A DNA stretch of 43,274 nt from an uncultured bacterium (GCA_905214715.1 CAJMMT010000021.1:1-43274); one strand, 5' to 3'. Counted from the first letter of the stretch, positions 26,101 through 32,740 are shown. Made by a program: numbers and translations. The notes: generated from the letters alone by a model not told the origin.

Positions 26101-26824
26101 AATCTGCGACCGGTGAATCGGCTATCTCGATGTCGGTCAGTTCGGTGGTGAAGGTGGTGTGGCGGCAATGGTCGCTCCAGTATGTGTCGAGTATGCGCAA
26201 TTCTGTCTCGTTGGGGTCGCGGCCTTCCGCCGAGAAGTACTTAACAACTTCCATCAGGTCGTCGGCATTCATCGCCAACCCTGCCTCGCGACAGAATTTC
26301 TCGGCATCAGCGTGGGTGAAAGATATGAGTCCCTCTACTACGTTCACAGGTTTTACCTCGGCTTTCTCGGCCGGAGCGAGAACCGACATATCCTTGCGGC
26401 GCGATTCCACTGCGTTGATGCAGTAATGCGCTATCTTTTCAAGTTGTCCGGGTGTTACCGAATCGTCGAATACCATCAGACGGCCACTCCTGATCTCTAC
26501 GTCTGCTGACGGTTCAAGTAGCTTCACGCACTCAACGGCTGACGAGGCACGTTGGTCAAATTGGCCGGGGAGATATTCCATAGCCAGATAGGGATGGTTG
26601 GCGAAATGCAGGTTCTCCGTTACCTGGTCGGTGGCGGGTTCGCCGAATACCCTCTGGCATGAAAGTCTGGTAAGTTCGGGTGTGAATCCGAACAGGTCGT
26701 AGATATTGAACAATCTCAACGACTCGATGGAAAGTCCGAGATTGGCATTGAGCTCCTTGCGCAGGCTTTCGGCCTCTACGCGGAACCCCTCTTTTTTTTC
26801 AACGAATATTCTGTTGGCTTTCAT
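23117..26824 (-). CDS. purL: Phosphoribosylformylglycinamidine synthase, large single-chain type
   Basis: 1235 aa, the large form in which the PurL synthase and PurQ glutaminase are fused, so separate purS and purQ are not needed. It makes FGAM from FGAR, glutamine and ATP. Visible features are the YWSDHCRHTTF motif near residue 215, the FKNETHNHPT segment, two PurM-like halves, and a C-terminal class I amidotransferase. The amidotransferase begins PVFPGTNCDYD, with nucleophile Cys in LGICNGFQ and a later SHGEGKF His/Glu region. It starts 23 nt after purE. It is the longest gene of the run and intact. Confidence 0.97.
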   Translation of the reverse strand: MKANRIFVEKKEGFRVEAESLRKELNANLGLSIESLRLFNIYDLFGFTPELTRLSCQRVFGEPATDQVTENLHFANHPYLAMEYLPGQFDQRASSAVECVKLLEPSADVEIRSGRLMVFDDSVTPGQLEKIAHYCINAVESRRKDMSVLAPAEKAEVKPVNVVEGLISFTHADAEKFCREAGLAMNADDLMEVVKYFSAEGRDPNETELRILDTYWSDHCRHTTFTTELTDIEIADSPVADSIRKSLEQWREIRHDLGRDNKSLCLMDLATIGARYLKKTGVLDNMEQSEENNACSIYIDVDVDGATERWLLQFKNETHNHPTEIEPFGGASTCLGGAIRDPLSGRAYVYQAMRVTGAGDIHTPVSETLTGKLPQRVISTRAAAGYSSYGNQIGLATTHVREIYHPGYVAKRMEVGAVVGAVKADDVRRESPAPGDVILMFGGRTGRDGIGGATGSSKEHTTSSLEECGSEVQKGNAPEERKIERLFRRPEVTRLIKKSNDFGAGGVSVAIGELAPGLDIYLDRVLTKYSGLNATELAISESQERMSVVVEAKDKEEFMRYCREENLEVVHVADVTDRERMRMFYNGETVADISREFIDSAGAPHYATAKIEAVPDTDPFGRTPEGDTLEEKFHALLGQPNVTSQRGLAEMFDSSIGASTVLMPFGGKTQGSEVQVSVQKLPVGNHNTDTASMMAFGYNPELTTFSPYHGAAYAVIESVAKVVAAGGDFRKMRFSYQEYFEKTTSPEAWGKPLSALLGALRMQVELGLPSIGGKDSMSGTFANLNVPPTLISFGIAPVKVSEVISTDFKQGGENIYLMHFTPLSDLMPDTAAIAESYDAYRRAIADKKITSAYAPAFGGVAEALAKMAFGNRIGAEVSLPEEELFRLGYGDILFTSSEELTLPHTRKIGETIASAELKVNGETMALASLEEANKEPFAKIYPFRSGVEGNAQVADCAISVTEGPERPTDTPLVFLPVFPGTNCDYDMAKAFRREGARTEFGVFRNQTPEDIENSVEEMAAAIDRADILAVSGGFSAGDEPDGSGKFIASVLQNSKIAAAINRLLERRGLILGICNGFQALVKSGLLPSGNVGNVTVASPTLFRNDINRHISQMVTTRVGTLHSPWMSGFTLGELHTVAASHGEGKFTASPEVTEQLFANGQVAFQYVDPAGNPTMTSPYNPNGSTEGIEGIVSPDGLVLGKMAHSERWGAGLMKNIYGEKDQNLFRNAVNYFKQK

Positions 26825-26847
26825 TGATATCTGAATATTGCTTCCGG

Positions 26848-27318
26848 TTATTCAAGAGTGGAATTGAGAACCTTCTCGGCCTGTTTCTTGCGGAAGTCGG
26901 CTAATTTCCGCTCGACTTCGGAATCGTTTACCGAGAGTATGGAGAGGGCGAGAAGAGCGGCGTTCTTCGCTCCGTCGATACCTACCGTGGCCACTGGTAT
27001 TCCCGGGGGCATCTGCACCATTGAAAGCAGCGAATCGAGGCCTTCGAGTGATTTGGCTTTTACCGGTACCCCGATTACGGGCAACGTAGTGAATGCTGCT
27101 ATGACGCCGGCCAGATGAGCTGCTCCTCCGGCTGCGGCAATGATGGCGCCGAAACCTCTTTCGCGGGCTGTGGATGCCCATTCGGCGGTTTCTTGCGGTG
27201 TGCGATGAGCGCTGAGAACTTTTGTCTCATGTTCTACACCGAATTCCTCAAGTGTGGTGGCTGCGGCTTTCATGACGCCCCAGTCGCTTGAGGATCCCAT
27301 TACAATTCCAATCTTCAT
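26848..27318 (-). CDS. purE: N5-carboxyaminoimidazole ribonucleotide mutase, class I PurE
   Basis: 156 aa. It moves the carboxylate of N5-CAIR to give CAIR. The GSSSDW motif (8-13) and SAHRTP (from residue 36) are intact, and AAAGGAAHLAG and VQMPPGIPVATV follow. The late TVGIDGAKNA block resembles class I enzymes such as the Thermotoga form, which need PurK to make N5-CAIR; no purK is in the window. It is the first gene of the purine run, behind a structured leader with a terminator ending about 45 nt before the start codon. Confidence 0.95.
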   Translation of the reverse strand: MKIGIVMGSSSDWGVMKAAATTLEEFGVEHETKVLSAHRTPQETAEWASTARERGFGAIIAAAGGAAHLAGVIAAFTTLPVIGVPVKAKSLEGLDSLLSMVQMPPGIPVATVGIDGAKNAALLALSILSVNDSEVERKLADFRKKQAEKVLNSTLE

Positions 27319-27562
27319 ACCTTATCTTTTAGTTTTTCCCCTGCTTGTCGGGCCGGGGGTATAAAAAAACGTCAGGCCGCCTTGCCCCCAGAGGGGTCAG
27401 ACGGCCATTCATAAAGAATCGGGGCGTATATGCCCACGCGATTCGCATCTCCAGCGACTGGAGATGGGACTACGGAATATGTGTTGGCTAAACCTTTCCA
27501 CAATGCCTAACTTCTGTAATCCAAAGCCTTGTAAGAGGGTCGGTATCCCTCCGGGGCTTCAT
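27319..27562 (-). promoter_or_regulatory. Structured leader RNA before purE: candidate attenuator, riboswitch or 6S-like RNA
   Basis: This 368-nt gene-free stretch (27319-27686) holds, on the minus strand, a promoter, a leader of about 240 nt and the upstream gene's terminator. Leader elements 5' to 3': a nested hairpin AAGCC..GAGGG/CCCTC..GGCTT (plus 27524-27559); a middle part without strong stems; a 9-bp hairpin CATCTCCAG/CTGGAGATG (27446-27466); a stem GAATCG/CGATTC (27416-27444) enclosing GGGC/GCCC; and an intrinsic terminator (27363-27406). The 5' strand at 27547-27557 can also pair with 27384-27395 inside the terminator, giving 11 pairs and one bulge. That would be either an antiterminator or a closing stem. 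No known riboswitch class was recognised by eye. Confidence 0.7.
27363..27406 (-). terminator. Intrinsic terminator inside the purE leader
   Basis: On the minus strand GGCCG pairs with CGGCC, with further partial pairing and an inner CCCC/GGGG, followed immediately after GACG by seven T residues. It lies between the promoter and purE, so it must be read through or regulated for the purine run to be expressed from this promoter. Confidence 0.85.
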
Positions 27563-27565
27563 TGT

Positions 27566-27597
27566 GCAAAATTAGGCATTTTTATTGAGAAGATAAA
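27566..27597 (-). promoter_or_regulatory. Promoter of the purE leader and purine run
   Basis: On the minus strand TAATTTTGC (27574-27566) matches TAnnTTTGY exactly. TTTA lies 19 nt upstream (27597-27594), three of four bases matching -33 TTTG. Confidence 0.7.
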
Positions 27598-27606
27598 AAA
27601 TTGATT

Positions 27607-27645
27607 AAAAAAAATCCGGCCTCCGTCACAGCGGAGACAGGATTC
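27607..27645 (-). terminator. Terminator of the TPR gene
   Basis: On the minus strand AATCC..CTCCG pairs with CGGAG..GGATT (internal loop of 3 nt on each side), followed by eight T residues. Confidence 0.85.
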
Positions 27646-27686
27646 TATGGTTGAAGTCGTTTATACTTCTAACTCTATAGCTTGAA

Positions 27687-29318
27687 TCAGAGAGAGTCTA
27701 CAAACTTGCGGTATGCTTCGTTATTGGGGTCATACTCCAGATATTTGGAGAAGTATTGCTTGGCTTTTGCCTTGTCTTTCTGGTCAAGGTAGTAGTTGCC
27801 CATGTAGTTGTACATCTCCTTGGCGTCTGAAGCGTAACGGGCGGGATTCTCGCTTGCTTCGAGCATCACGATAGCTTTCTCGTAGAAAGGCTGTGCCGCC
27901 GACTTCACACCCTCTTCCGTTGTGGCGGTCTGCTTGGCTATATCGCCCTGGAACTTCACGGGTTTGTAGTTGTCGGGAAGTATCTCTCCTGCCTTGGCTG
28001 CATATTCGGCGGTCTTGTCGAAGTATACTTTTGCCTTCTCCGGATTGTCGTGGTTCTCGACTCCTGCGTAATATGAGAATGTGGCCTGCTGGATAAAGTC
28101 GTTGTAGCCGGGTTTCTCGCTTTTTGCCAGGTATCCTTCATAAGCGTCTGAGGCGTTGGCAAGCTGGTTCAGGTTCACGAAGGTCATGGCAAGCTGCTTG
28201 TTGAAGTTGGCGTTGTCGGGCTGATCGGCGATAGCCTCTTTCAGAAGTTCCACAGCTTCGTCGGAACGCTTGGCCGAACTGAGTTCGTCGGCTATCAGAG
28301 TGTAGTCGATAGCGGCGAATTTGTTGGCTGGATTCTCGCGGTGCATCTTCATCAGTTCTTCGGCCATAGGCACGAGCTGATCTTTCATGGCCGGTATCTG
28401 GGCGGCGTTCATGAACTGGTAGCGGCGTGCGGTGAAATTGCCGGGGTTGGCAGCCAACAGTTTCGATGCGTAGTCGTAACCTTTCTGGAAGTCCTGACCG
28501 TAGAAGAGAAGGAATGCGTAGCGGTCTTCATCCTGTTTGAAGTGGTTGGGGTTGGCCACATATTTGCCGTACTCCTGAGCCGCTTTCTTGAAGTCCTGCT
28601 TGTTGTAATACGCGTTCGCGAGTTCGCGCTGTCCGAGTGCGGAACCGGGGTTGTTGTTCAGCAGCTCTGTGAGTTTGGTGATGGCGAACTGGGGATTGAC
28701 CTGAGTAAACAGGTTGGCATACTTCACATAAGCCTCGGCGGAGTTGGGGTTGTAGCTCGCTGCCATCTCATACTGTCCGGCCGCACCTCCGAAATCTTTG
28801 TTCGAGCGCTTTATGTCGCCGTCAAACAGATAGATATCGGGGTTCTGGTTCTTTGACACCTTACGGGCGTTGTTCACATACTTTTCTATATCCTTGGCGT
28901 ATGCCACGGGGTCGGCATCGTAATATGCGCGTGCCACGGCTATCAGGTATGAGGCATCTTTCTTTGCCTTTCCCTCGCCCTCCTTGAAGAGCTTGGAGGC
29001 TTCTTTGGCGTTGCCGTTCAGAAGTTCGAGAGCTCCTTTGCCGGCATAGTTGTAGCCATATTCGGGGTTTTCGGCTACGCCTTTGTTGAAGTATTCGGCT
29101 GCCTTAGCCTTATCACCGTTCTCTAAAGCGATCAGACCGAGGTAATAGTCGGCGACTGCCTTGTCGGTGCCGGAGTTGTTATAGTTGCGTTCAAGAAGCT
29201 CGCGGGCATTGTTGAACTGGTCTGCCTTGTAGTACTCTACGCCTTCGACGTGAGACTGTGCGAATGATGCCAGAAAGGCACCGGCTGCACACAGGGTAAA
29301 GAAGTGTCTGAGTTTCAT
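27687..29318 (-). CDS. Secreted/periplasmic tetratricopeptide repeat protein
   Basis: 543 aa. A signal peptide (MKLRHFFTLCAAGAFLASFAQS) is followed by consecutive TPR-like helical pairs along the whole length. Examples are the segments AVADYYLGLIALENGDKAK and AEAYVKYANLFTQVNPQFA, and the C-terminal YNYMGNYYLDQKDKAKAKQY. There is no Cys lipobox directly after the signal. TPR arrays bind partner proteins; the partner is unknown. In other Bacteroidetes, proteins of this kind are often encoded beside ExbB/ExbD/TonB and PstS-like genes, as here, suggesting an accessory role in that envelope system. The leader is about 210 nt and contains a 19-nt repeat array. Confidence 0.8.
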   Translation of the reverse strand: MKLRHFFTLCAAGAFLASFAQSHVEGVEYYKADQFNNARELLERNYNNSGTDKAVADYYLGLIALENGDKAKAAEYFNKGVAENPEYGYNYAGKGALELLNGNAKEASKLFKEGEGKAKKDASYLIAVARAYYDADPVAYAKDIEKYVNNARKVSKNQNPDIYLFDGDIKRSNKDFGGAAGQYEMAASYNPNSAEAYVKYANLFTQVNPQFAITKLTELLNNNPGSALGQRELANAYYNKQDFKKAAQEYGKYVANPNHFKQDEDRYAFLLFYGQDFQKGYDYASKLLAANPGNFTARRYQFMNAAQIPAMKDQLVPMAEELMKMHRENPANKFAAIDYTLIADELSSAKRSDEAVELLKEAIADQPDNANFNKQLAMTFVNLNQLANASDAYEGYLAKSEKPGYNDFIQQATFSYYAGVENHDNPEKAKVYFDKTAEYAAKAGEILPDNYKPVKFQGDIAKQTATTEEGVKSAAQPFYEKAIVMLEASENPARYASDAKEMYNYMGNYYLDQKDKAKAKQYFSKYLEYDPNNEAYRKFVDSL

Positions 29319-29341
29319 ATCTTGTGATTTTTGAATTTCCT

Positions 29342-29416
29342 TTTTTATGTTTCCGTCCGGTTTTTATGTTTCCATCCGGGTTTATGTTTCCGTCCGGTTT
29401 TTATGGTTGTATCCGG
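29342..29416 (-). repeat. Array D: four tandem units of 18-20 bp in the TPR gene leader
   Basis: Read on the plus strand, four units follow TTTATGTTTCC(G/A)TCCGG, ending at 29360, 29379, 29397 and 29416; the last is degenerate (TTTATGGTTGTATCCGG). On the minus strand they lie 25 to 100 nt upstream of the TPR start codon, within the predicted leader. The 479-nt gene-free stretch 29319-29797 holds this array, the TPR promoter and array B. Confidence 0.85.
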
Positions 29417-29535
29417 AATATTTTTTATTGGTCATATCCCTTGCGGAGTATTCCCTTTCAGGTTGTTTCTTATCTGCTTTTGGTATATAGACGATCGAAC
29501 CGCAAAAAGGTTTAGATTACTCCAACTATCAAACG

Positions 29536-29544
29536 ACAAAGATA
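29536..29544 (-). promoter_or_regulatory. TPR gene promoter -7 box
   Basis: On the minus strand TATCTTTGT matches TAnnTTTGY exactly, about 220 nt before the start codon, with the repeat array in between. Confidence 0.5.
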
Positions 29545-29619
29545 GCCAATTTATTGGCAACATCCCCCGAAACCTCGAAATTTATTAGATACATTCTTCC
29601 CATTTTTCCCCATTTCCCC

Positions 29620-29737
29620 GATTCTCCTGATTAATCCCGTTTAATCAGGATTAATCCCCGTTCAGTCCCGTTTAATCCTGATCTATCCCGGCCAATCCTG
29701 ATTAATCAGGATTATTCAAATTGTCTTGATCTAAACC
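29620..29737 (+). repeat. Array B: degenerate 10-bp tandem repeat GATTAATCCY
   Basis: Read on the plus strand, units run GATTCTCCT, GATTAATCCC, GTTTAATCAG, GATTAATCCCC (11 nt), GTTCAGTCCC, GTTTAATCCT, GATCTATCCC, GGCCAATCCT, GATTAATCAG and GATTATTCAA, then decay. It includes the 14-bp palindrome CCTGATTAATCAGG (29697-29710). The array ends about 60 nt before the SPFH start codon, in the same orientation relative to that gene as array A has to purB. Confidence 0.85.
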
Positions 29738-29797
29738 TTGCATCAATAAAATATTTTATATAAATTCGCATCAAAGTAATATCAAAACAATATCATA

Positions 29798-30772
29798 ATG
29801 AACTTGAGTATGAACAATGAATTCGACTATCGGGGACGTGTGGTTTCCGGTTTCGCAATGTTGGCGGTGGTGTTGGTTCTGATACCATTGCTCATAATTG
29901 CGCTCTTCTTTGTCTTTCCGTATGAACTTATCTGGATTCCGGCTGTGGCCTCGGTTGTCGGGTTTATCCTTATGGTTTTCCTGTCGTGCGGCTTTTTTGT
30001 ATTGCAGCCCAACCAGGCTCGTGTGATGATTTTTTTCGGCAAGTATCGCGGCACGTTCCGCGAAACCGGTTTCTTCTGGGTGAATCCTTTCATGAACAAG
30101 AAAAAGGTATCGTTGCGCATACGCAATATGGATATAGCTCCTATAAAGGTAAATGACAAGGTCGGCAATCCTGTCATGATCGGTATGGTGCTTGTGTGGA
30201 AGGTGCGCGATACTTATAGAGCGGTGTTCGATGTGGATGCCGGCGATTCCGCGGCCGTTTCTGTTACTTCCGACGGTAAGATCAAGAGTGCGGATGTAGG
30301 GGATGCCATCGCGAAGGCTCTTGACGCTTTCGTCGGCATTCAGAGCGATGCGGCTTTGCGGGAGGTTACCGGGCGTTACGCTTACGATGAGGAGAATGGC
30401 AGGCACGACGAGATAACGCTTCGTAGCGACGGACATGAGATAAACGAACAACTCGAAGCCAAGCTGAACGAGCGTCTGGCCATGGCCGGAATAGAGGTTG
30501 TGGAGGCTCGTCTTAATTATCTTGCCTATGCTCCGGAGATCGCTGCCGTGATGTTGCGTCGTCAGCAGGCGTCGGCCATTATCTCGGCAAGAGAGAAGAT
30601 TGTGGAGGGTGCGGTATCGATGGTCAAGATGGCTCTCGACCAATTGAGCGAGGAACAGATTGTAACTCTCGACGAGGAGCGCAAGGCTTCGATGGTAAGC
30701 AATCTGCTTGTTGTACTGTGTGCCGACGAGCCGGCGCAGCCTGTACTCAATACCGGAACTCTTTATCAGTAA
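29798..30772 (+). CDS. SPFH/band 7 domain membrane protein
   Basis: 324 aa. Two hydrophobic segments lie at about 20-43 and 46-68 (LAVVLVLIPLLIIALFF, then a second ending LSCGFFVLQP). An SPFH domain of stomatin/prohibitin type follows from about residue 70: QARVMIFFGKYRGTFRETGFFWVNPF, then VNDKVGNPVMIGMVLVWKV. The C-terminal helical part contains REKIVEGAVSMVKMAL. SPFH proteins form ring or cage-like scaffolds on membranes. The gene is on the opposite strand to its neighbours and is followed after only 7 nt by a ribbon-helix-helix protein gene, so the two form a pair. ATG at 29810 is an alternative start. Confidence 0.88.
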   Translation: MNLSMNNEFDYRGRVVSGFAMLAVVLVLIPLLIIALFFVFPYELIWIPAVASVVGFILMVFLSCGFFVLQPNQARVMIFFGKYRGTFRETGFFWVNPFMNKKKVSLRIRNMDIAPIKVNDKVGNPVMIGMVLVWKVRDTYRAVFDVDAGDSAAVSVTSDGKIKSADVGDAIAKALDAFVGIQSDAALREVTGRYAYDEENGRHDEITLRSDGHEINEQLEAKLNERLAMAGIEVVEARLNYLAYAPEIAAVMLRRQQASAIISAREKIVEGAVSMVKMALDQLSEEQIVTLDEERKASMVSNLLVVLCADEPAQPVLNTGTLYQ

Positions 30773-30779
30773 TCTAATC

Positions 30780-30956
30780 ATGGCCAAGCAGCAGAATAAA
30801 GGTTTTTTGCTTCGTCTTGACCCGGACACAATGGAGCTGGTGGAGAAATGGGCGGCGCAGGAATTCCGTTCAGTCAACGGTCAGCTGCAATGGATAATAG
30901 CCGATTCATTGCGTCGGCATGGACGTATGAAGAAAAATAAGGAGAACGAGGAGTGA
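30780..30956 (+). CDS. Arc-like ribbon-helix-helix small protein
   Basis: 58 aa from ATG 30780 (MAKQQNKGFLLRLDPDTMELV); the longer open frame upstream lies inside the SPFH gene and is not used. The segment GFLLRLDPDTMELVEKWAA, then SVNGQLQWIIADSLRRHG, has the strand-helix-helix layout of Arc/MetJ-type proteins, with a polar strand and a conserved NGxLxxII-like turn. It may bind DNA, possibly autoregulating the pair, or act as a small partner of the SPFH protein. The C-terminal tail is Lys/Glu-rich. Confidence 0.8.
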   Translation: MAKQQNKGFLLRLDPDTMELVEKWAAQEFRSVNGQLQWIIADSLRRHGRMKKNKENEE

Positions 30957-31013
30957 CACTGTCAATCAGTCTCGGCAATCTATTCCGCTTACGAATGCTC
31001 CGGAGGAAGCGTC

Positions 31014-31048
31014 AAAAAACCATCGCGCCACTGGCGCGATGGTTTTTT
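31014..31048. terminator. Bidirectional terminator between the RHH gene and the PstS-like gene
   Basis: CCATCGCGCC (31020-31029) pairs with GGCGCGATGG (31033-31042) around a 3-nt loop, flanked by A6 on the left and T6 on the right. It can serve converging transcripts on both strands. Confidence 0.93.
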
Positions 31049-31052
31049 GATA

Positions 31053-32054
31053 TCAGCGTAACTGAACTACTCTCGGGTTCATGTGATAGGGGAGTATACC
31101 TGTCTTTGATATGATCTTCTGACCTACGAATCCGCTTACAAACACATAGAAACTGTGCAGAACTTTCGGGTCGGTACCTGCGGTAATGAAATATATTTTT
31201 CTTACCAGTGGGTATTGGCCCGTGTTTATATATGCCTGATAAGGCTTGTATCCCTCGGATGAATAATCGTTTTCAGCAGTCGGGTTGCTCAGTTTAAGTA
31301 TCTTCACCTCTGTGGTGAGGCTGTTGGCCACGGTATCGTTTTCAACCTTGTAGTTCTCCATTCTCTTGTCGACCGGAACTTTCTTAGCCACGCTCAGGTC
31401 ATCGCCAAGCCAGTTTACGCTTATAATACCTATGGCGTTCTTATCTTTCTTTACAATGTCGAAGACCTGGGCGTTGGATTTCTGGGCGAAAGCGTTTTTA
31501 TTATCGGATATCTTTCCGCCTACGGGCAGGAAGCGTTCGCGCATATAGCTTACCGTAGAAGAACCTGCATTGTCGAAAACGAGTTTTACCGCAGTGGTAT
31601 CGGCTCCGGCGAGTTGGCTCCATTTGTTTATGGTGCCGCGCATTATGCCCTCTACATCGCTCAAAGAGAGAACTGAGACGGGGTTATCTTTATTTACAAT
31701 AAGAGCCACGGCGTCGACGGCTATGCAGCGTTGGCGTACTATACGGCGTTGTTTCGCCTTTATATATTCCATTTGTTCATTGTCGAGTTCCCTGGTAGAG
31801 ATGATGCCGTGGGTGGCTCCGGAAATCAGTGAATCTATGGCCTCGTTTTCGGGCACATAAAACGGAATGATAGAAGCGGTTGGATAGGTATATTCGAATA
31901 CCTCGATTTCCTCGTCGAGTACATTGCGGAACCCTTCGTCGCAATACACCGTAGCTGATCCGTCGGCATATTCCCCTCGCTTTATCGGAGTACACGAAGC
32001 CAGCAGTAGCAGGCCTAATCCTGCTGCTGCCGCTGTGAATTTAAAGATTTTCAT
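31053..32054 (-). CDS. PstS-like phosphate-type substrate-binding lipoprotein
   Basis: 333 aa. The signal peptide ends in the lipobox LLASC (Cys near residue 21), so it is a lipoprotein. The mature part is a PBP-like fold related to PstS, with the segments DEGFRNVLDEEIEVFEY, GIISTREL, VALIVNKDNPV, GTINKWSQL, DNAGSSTVSYMRE and a C-terminal GFVGQKIISKTGILPY. No PstC, PstA or PstB transporter genes are nearby. The gene instead follows exbB-exbD-exbD-tonB and a small membrane protein, an arrangement known from other Bacteroidetes. The ligand may be phosphate or another anion; a role with TonB is inferred from context. Confidence 0.83.
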   Translation of the reverse strand: MKIFKFTAAAAGLGLLLLASCTPIKRGEYADGSATVYCDEGFRNVLDEEIEVFEYTYPTASIIPFYVPENEAIDSLISGATHGIISTRELDNEQMEYIKAKQRRIVRQRCIAVDAVALIVNKDNPVSVLSLSDVEGIMRGTINKWSQLAGADTTAVKLVFDNAGSSTVSYMRERFLPVGGKISDNKNAFAQKSNAQVFDIVKKDKNAIGIISVNWLGDDLSVAKKVPVDKRMENYKVENDTVANSLTTEVKILKLSNPTAENDYSSEGYKPYQAYINTGQYPLVRKIYFITAGTDPKVLHSFYVFVSGFVGQKIISKTGILPYHMNPRVVQLR

Positions 32055-32086
32055 AATCTATATATTTCAGTAGAAGAAGTATCAGT

Positions 32087-32200
32087 GAGCGCACTGTAAG
32101 TAATCCCGAGAAGTTCACTGCAGAACAGACCCGCACTATGAAAGAGATTACGAGAAGTTCACTGCAATAGAAATCTTAAGGAGCGCACTATGAAAACTCC
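32087..32200 (-). repeat. Imperfect direct repeats in the PstS-like gene leader
   Basis: CGAGAAGTTCACTGCA occurs at 32107-32122 and 32151-32166 (44 nt apart). GCACT-containing boxes (GCGCACT, CCGCACTATGAAA, GCGCACTATGAAA) occur at about 32089, 32131 and 32183. Together they make two and a half imperfect units upstream of the PstS-like start. Confidence 0.7.
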
Positions 32201-32212
32201 TTGAGTCGTTGT

Positions 32213-32413
32213 TCAGTTTGTGCCGCGATACAGACGATATCCGCGGAAGATACCATAAGCTATGAGGATTGCTCCGCAAGTTGCTGAAATGGCGGTGTTG
32301 TCGATGTTGAAAACATCAAATATGAATAGGAAACCTACGGCAACGTAGAATACTATCATGAATATTCCGAATACGAGCCTCATTCCTTTTGGGGTATGCT
32401 GGTTGGGATCCAT
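32213..32413 (-). CDS. Small two-helix membrane protein in the tonB locus
   Basis: 66 aa. After a polar N-terminus (MDPNQHTPKGMR) come two hydrophobic segments, at about 13-32 (FGIFMIVFYVAVGFLFIFDV) and 40-56 (AISATCGAILIAYGIF), and a basic tail, RGYRLYRGTN. No catalytic motif. Its place between tonB and the PstS-like lipoprotein suggests membership of that envelope unit, but the function is not known. Confidence 0.7.
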   Translation of the reverse strand: MDPNQHTPKGMRLVFGIFMIVFYVAVGFLFIFDVFNIDNTAISATCGAILIAYGIFRGYRLYRGTN

Positions 32414-32579
32414 AGTCAGTAAGTTTAAGTGTTTATCTTTTATCTATACATGGACTGTAGGGCGGCTGGCGCCCCTCTGTTCATGTTCCTATCTATTTAA
32501 CAATTCTTTGTAAAGATTGTTGATTGCCGAGTTCAAATATTACATAAGACCGGAACAACCCTCTAATCCCCAATCTACC

Positions 32580-32740
32580 ATAGCTGCTATAACTATTATA
32601 ACTATTATAACCATTAATTACTGCCAGTCCTCATAGCCCTCATAGTTCTCATAGTTCTCATAGTTCTCATAGTTCTCGCAATCCTCATAGTCTTCATAGT
32701 TCTCATAGTCCTCCCAGTCCTCATAGCTCTCTCATTTCTC
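32580..32740 (-). repeat. Array C: 9-bp tandem repeats CTCATAGTT and ATAACTATT
   Basis: From 32621 to 32740, about 13 consecutive 9-bp units follow CTCATAGTT (four exact at 32639-32674, others such as CTCATAGTC, CTCGCAATC and CTCCCAGTC). Just before, 32580-32615 holds ATAGCTGCT, two ATAACTATT and ATAACCATT, also 9 bp each. The array fills most of the 383-nt gene-free stretch 32414-32796 between tonB and the small membrane gene; the rest holds the tonB terminator and AT-rich sequence. Confidence 0.88.

Noticed and set aside
27319..27562. Assignment of the purE leader to a named riboswitch class such as ZTP or guanine
   Set aside because: The conserved core sequences of those classes could not be found by eye, so no name is given.
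29771..30877. Minus-strand 368-aa open frame over the SPFH gene
   Set aside because: Antisense to an SPFH domain with clear family sequence; no motifs of its own.
32580..32740. CRISPR or minisatellite within a gene
   Set aside because: 9-bp contiguous units without spacers and outside any supported reading frame.
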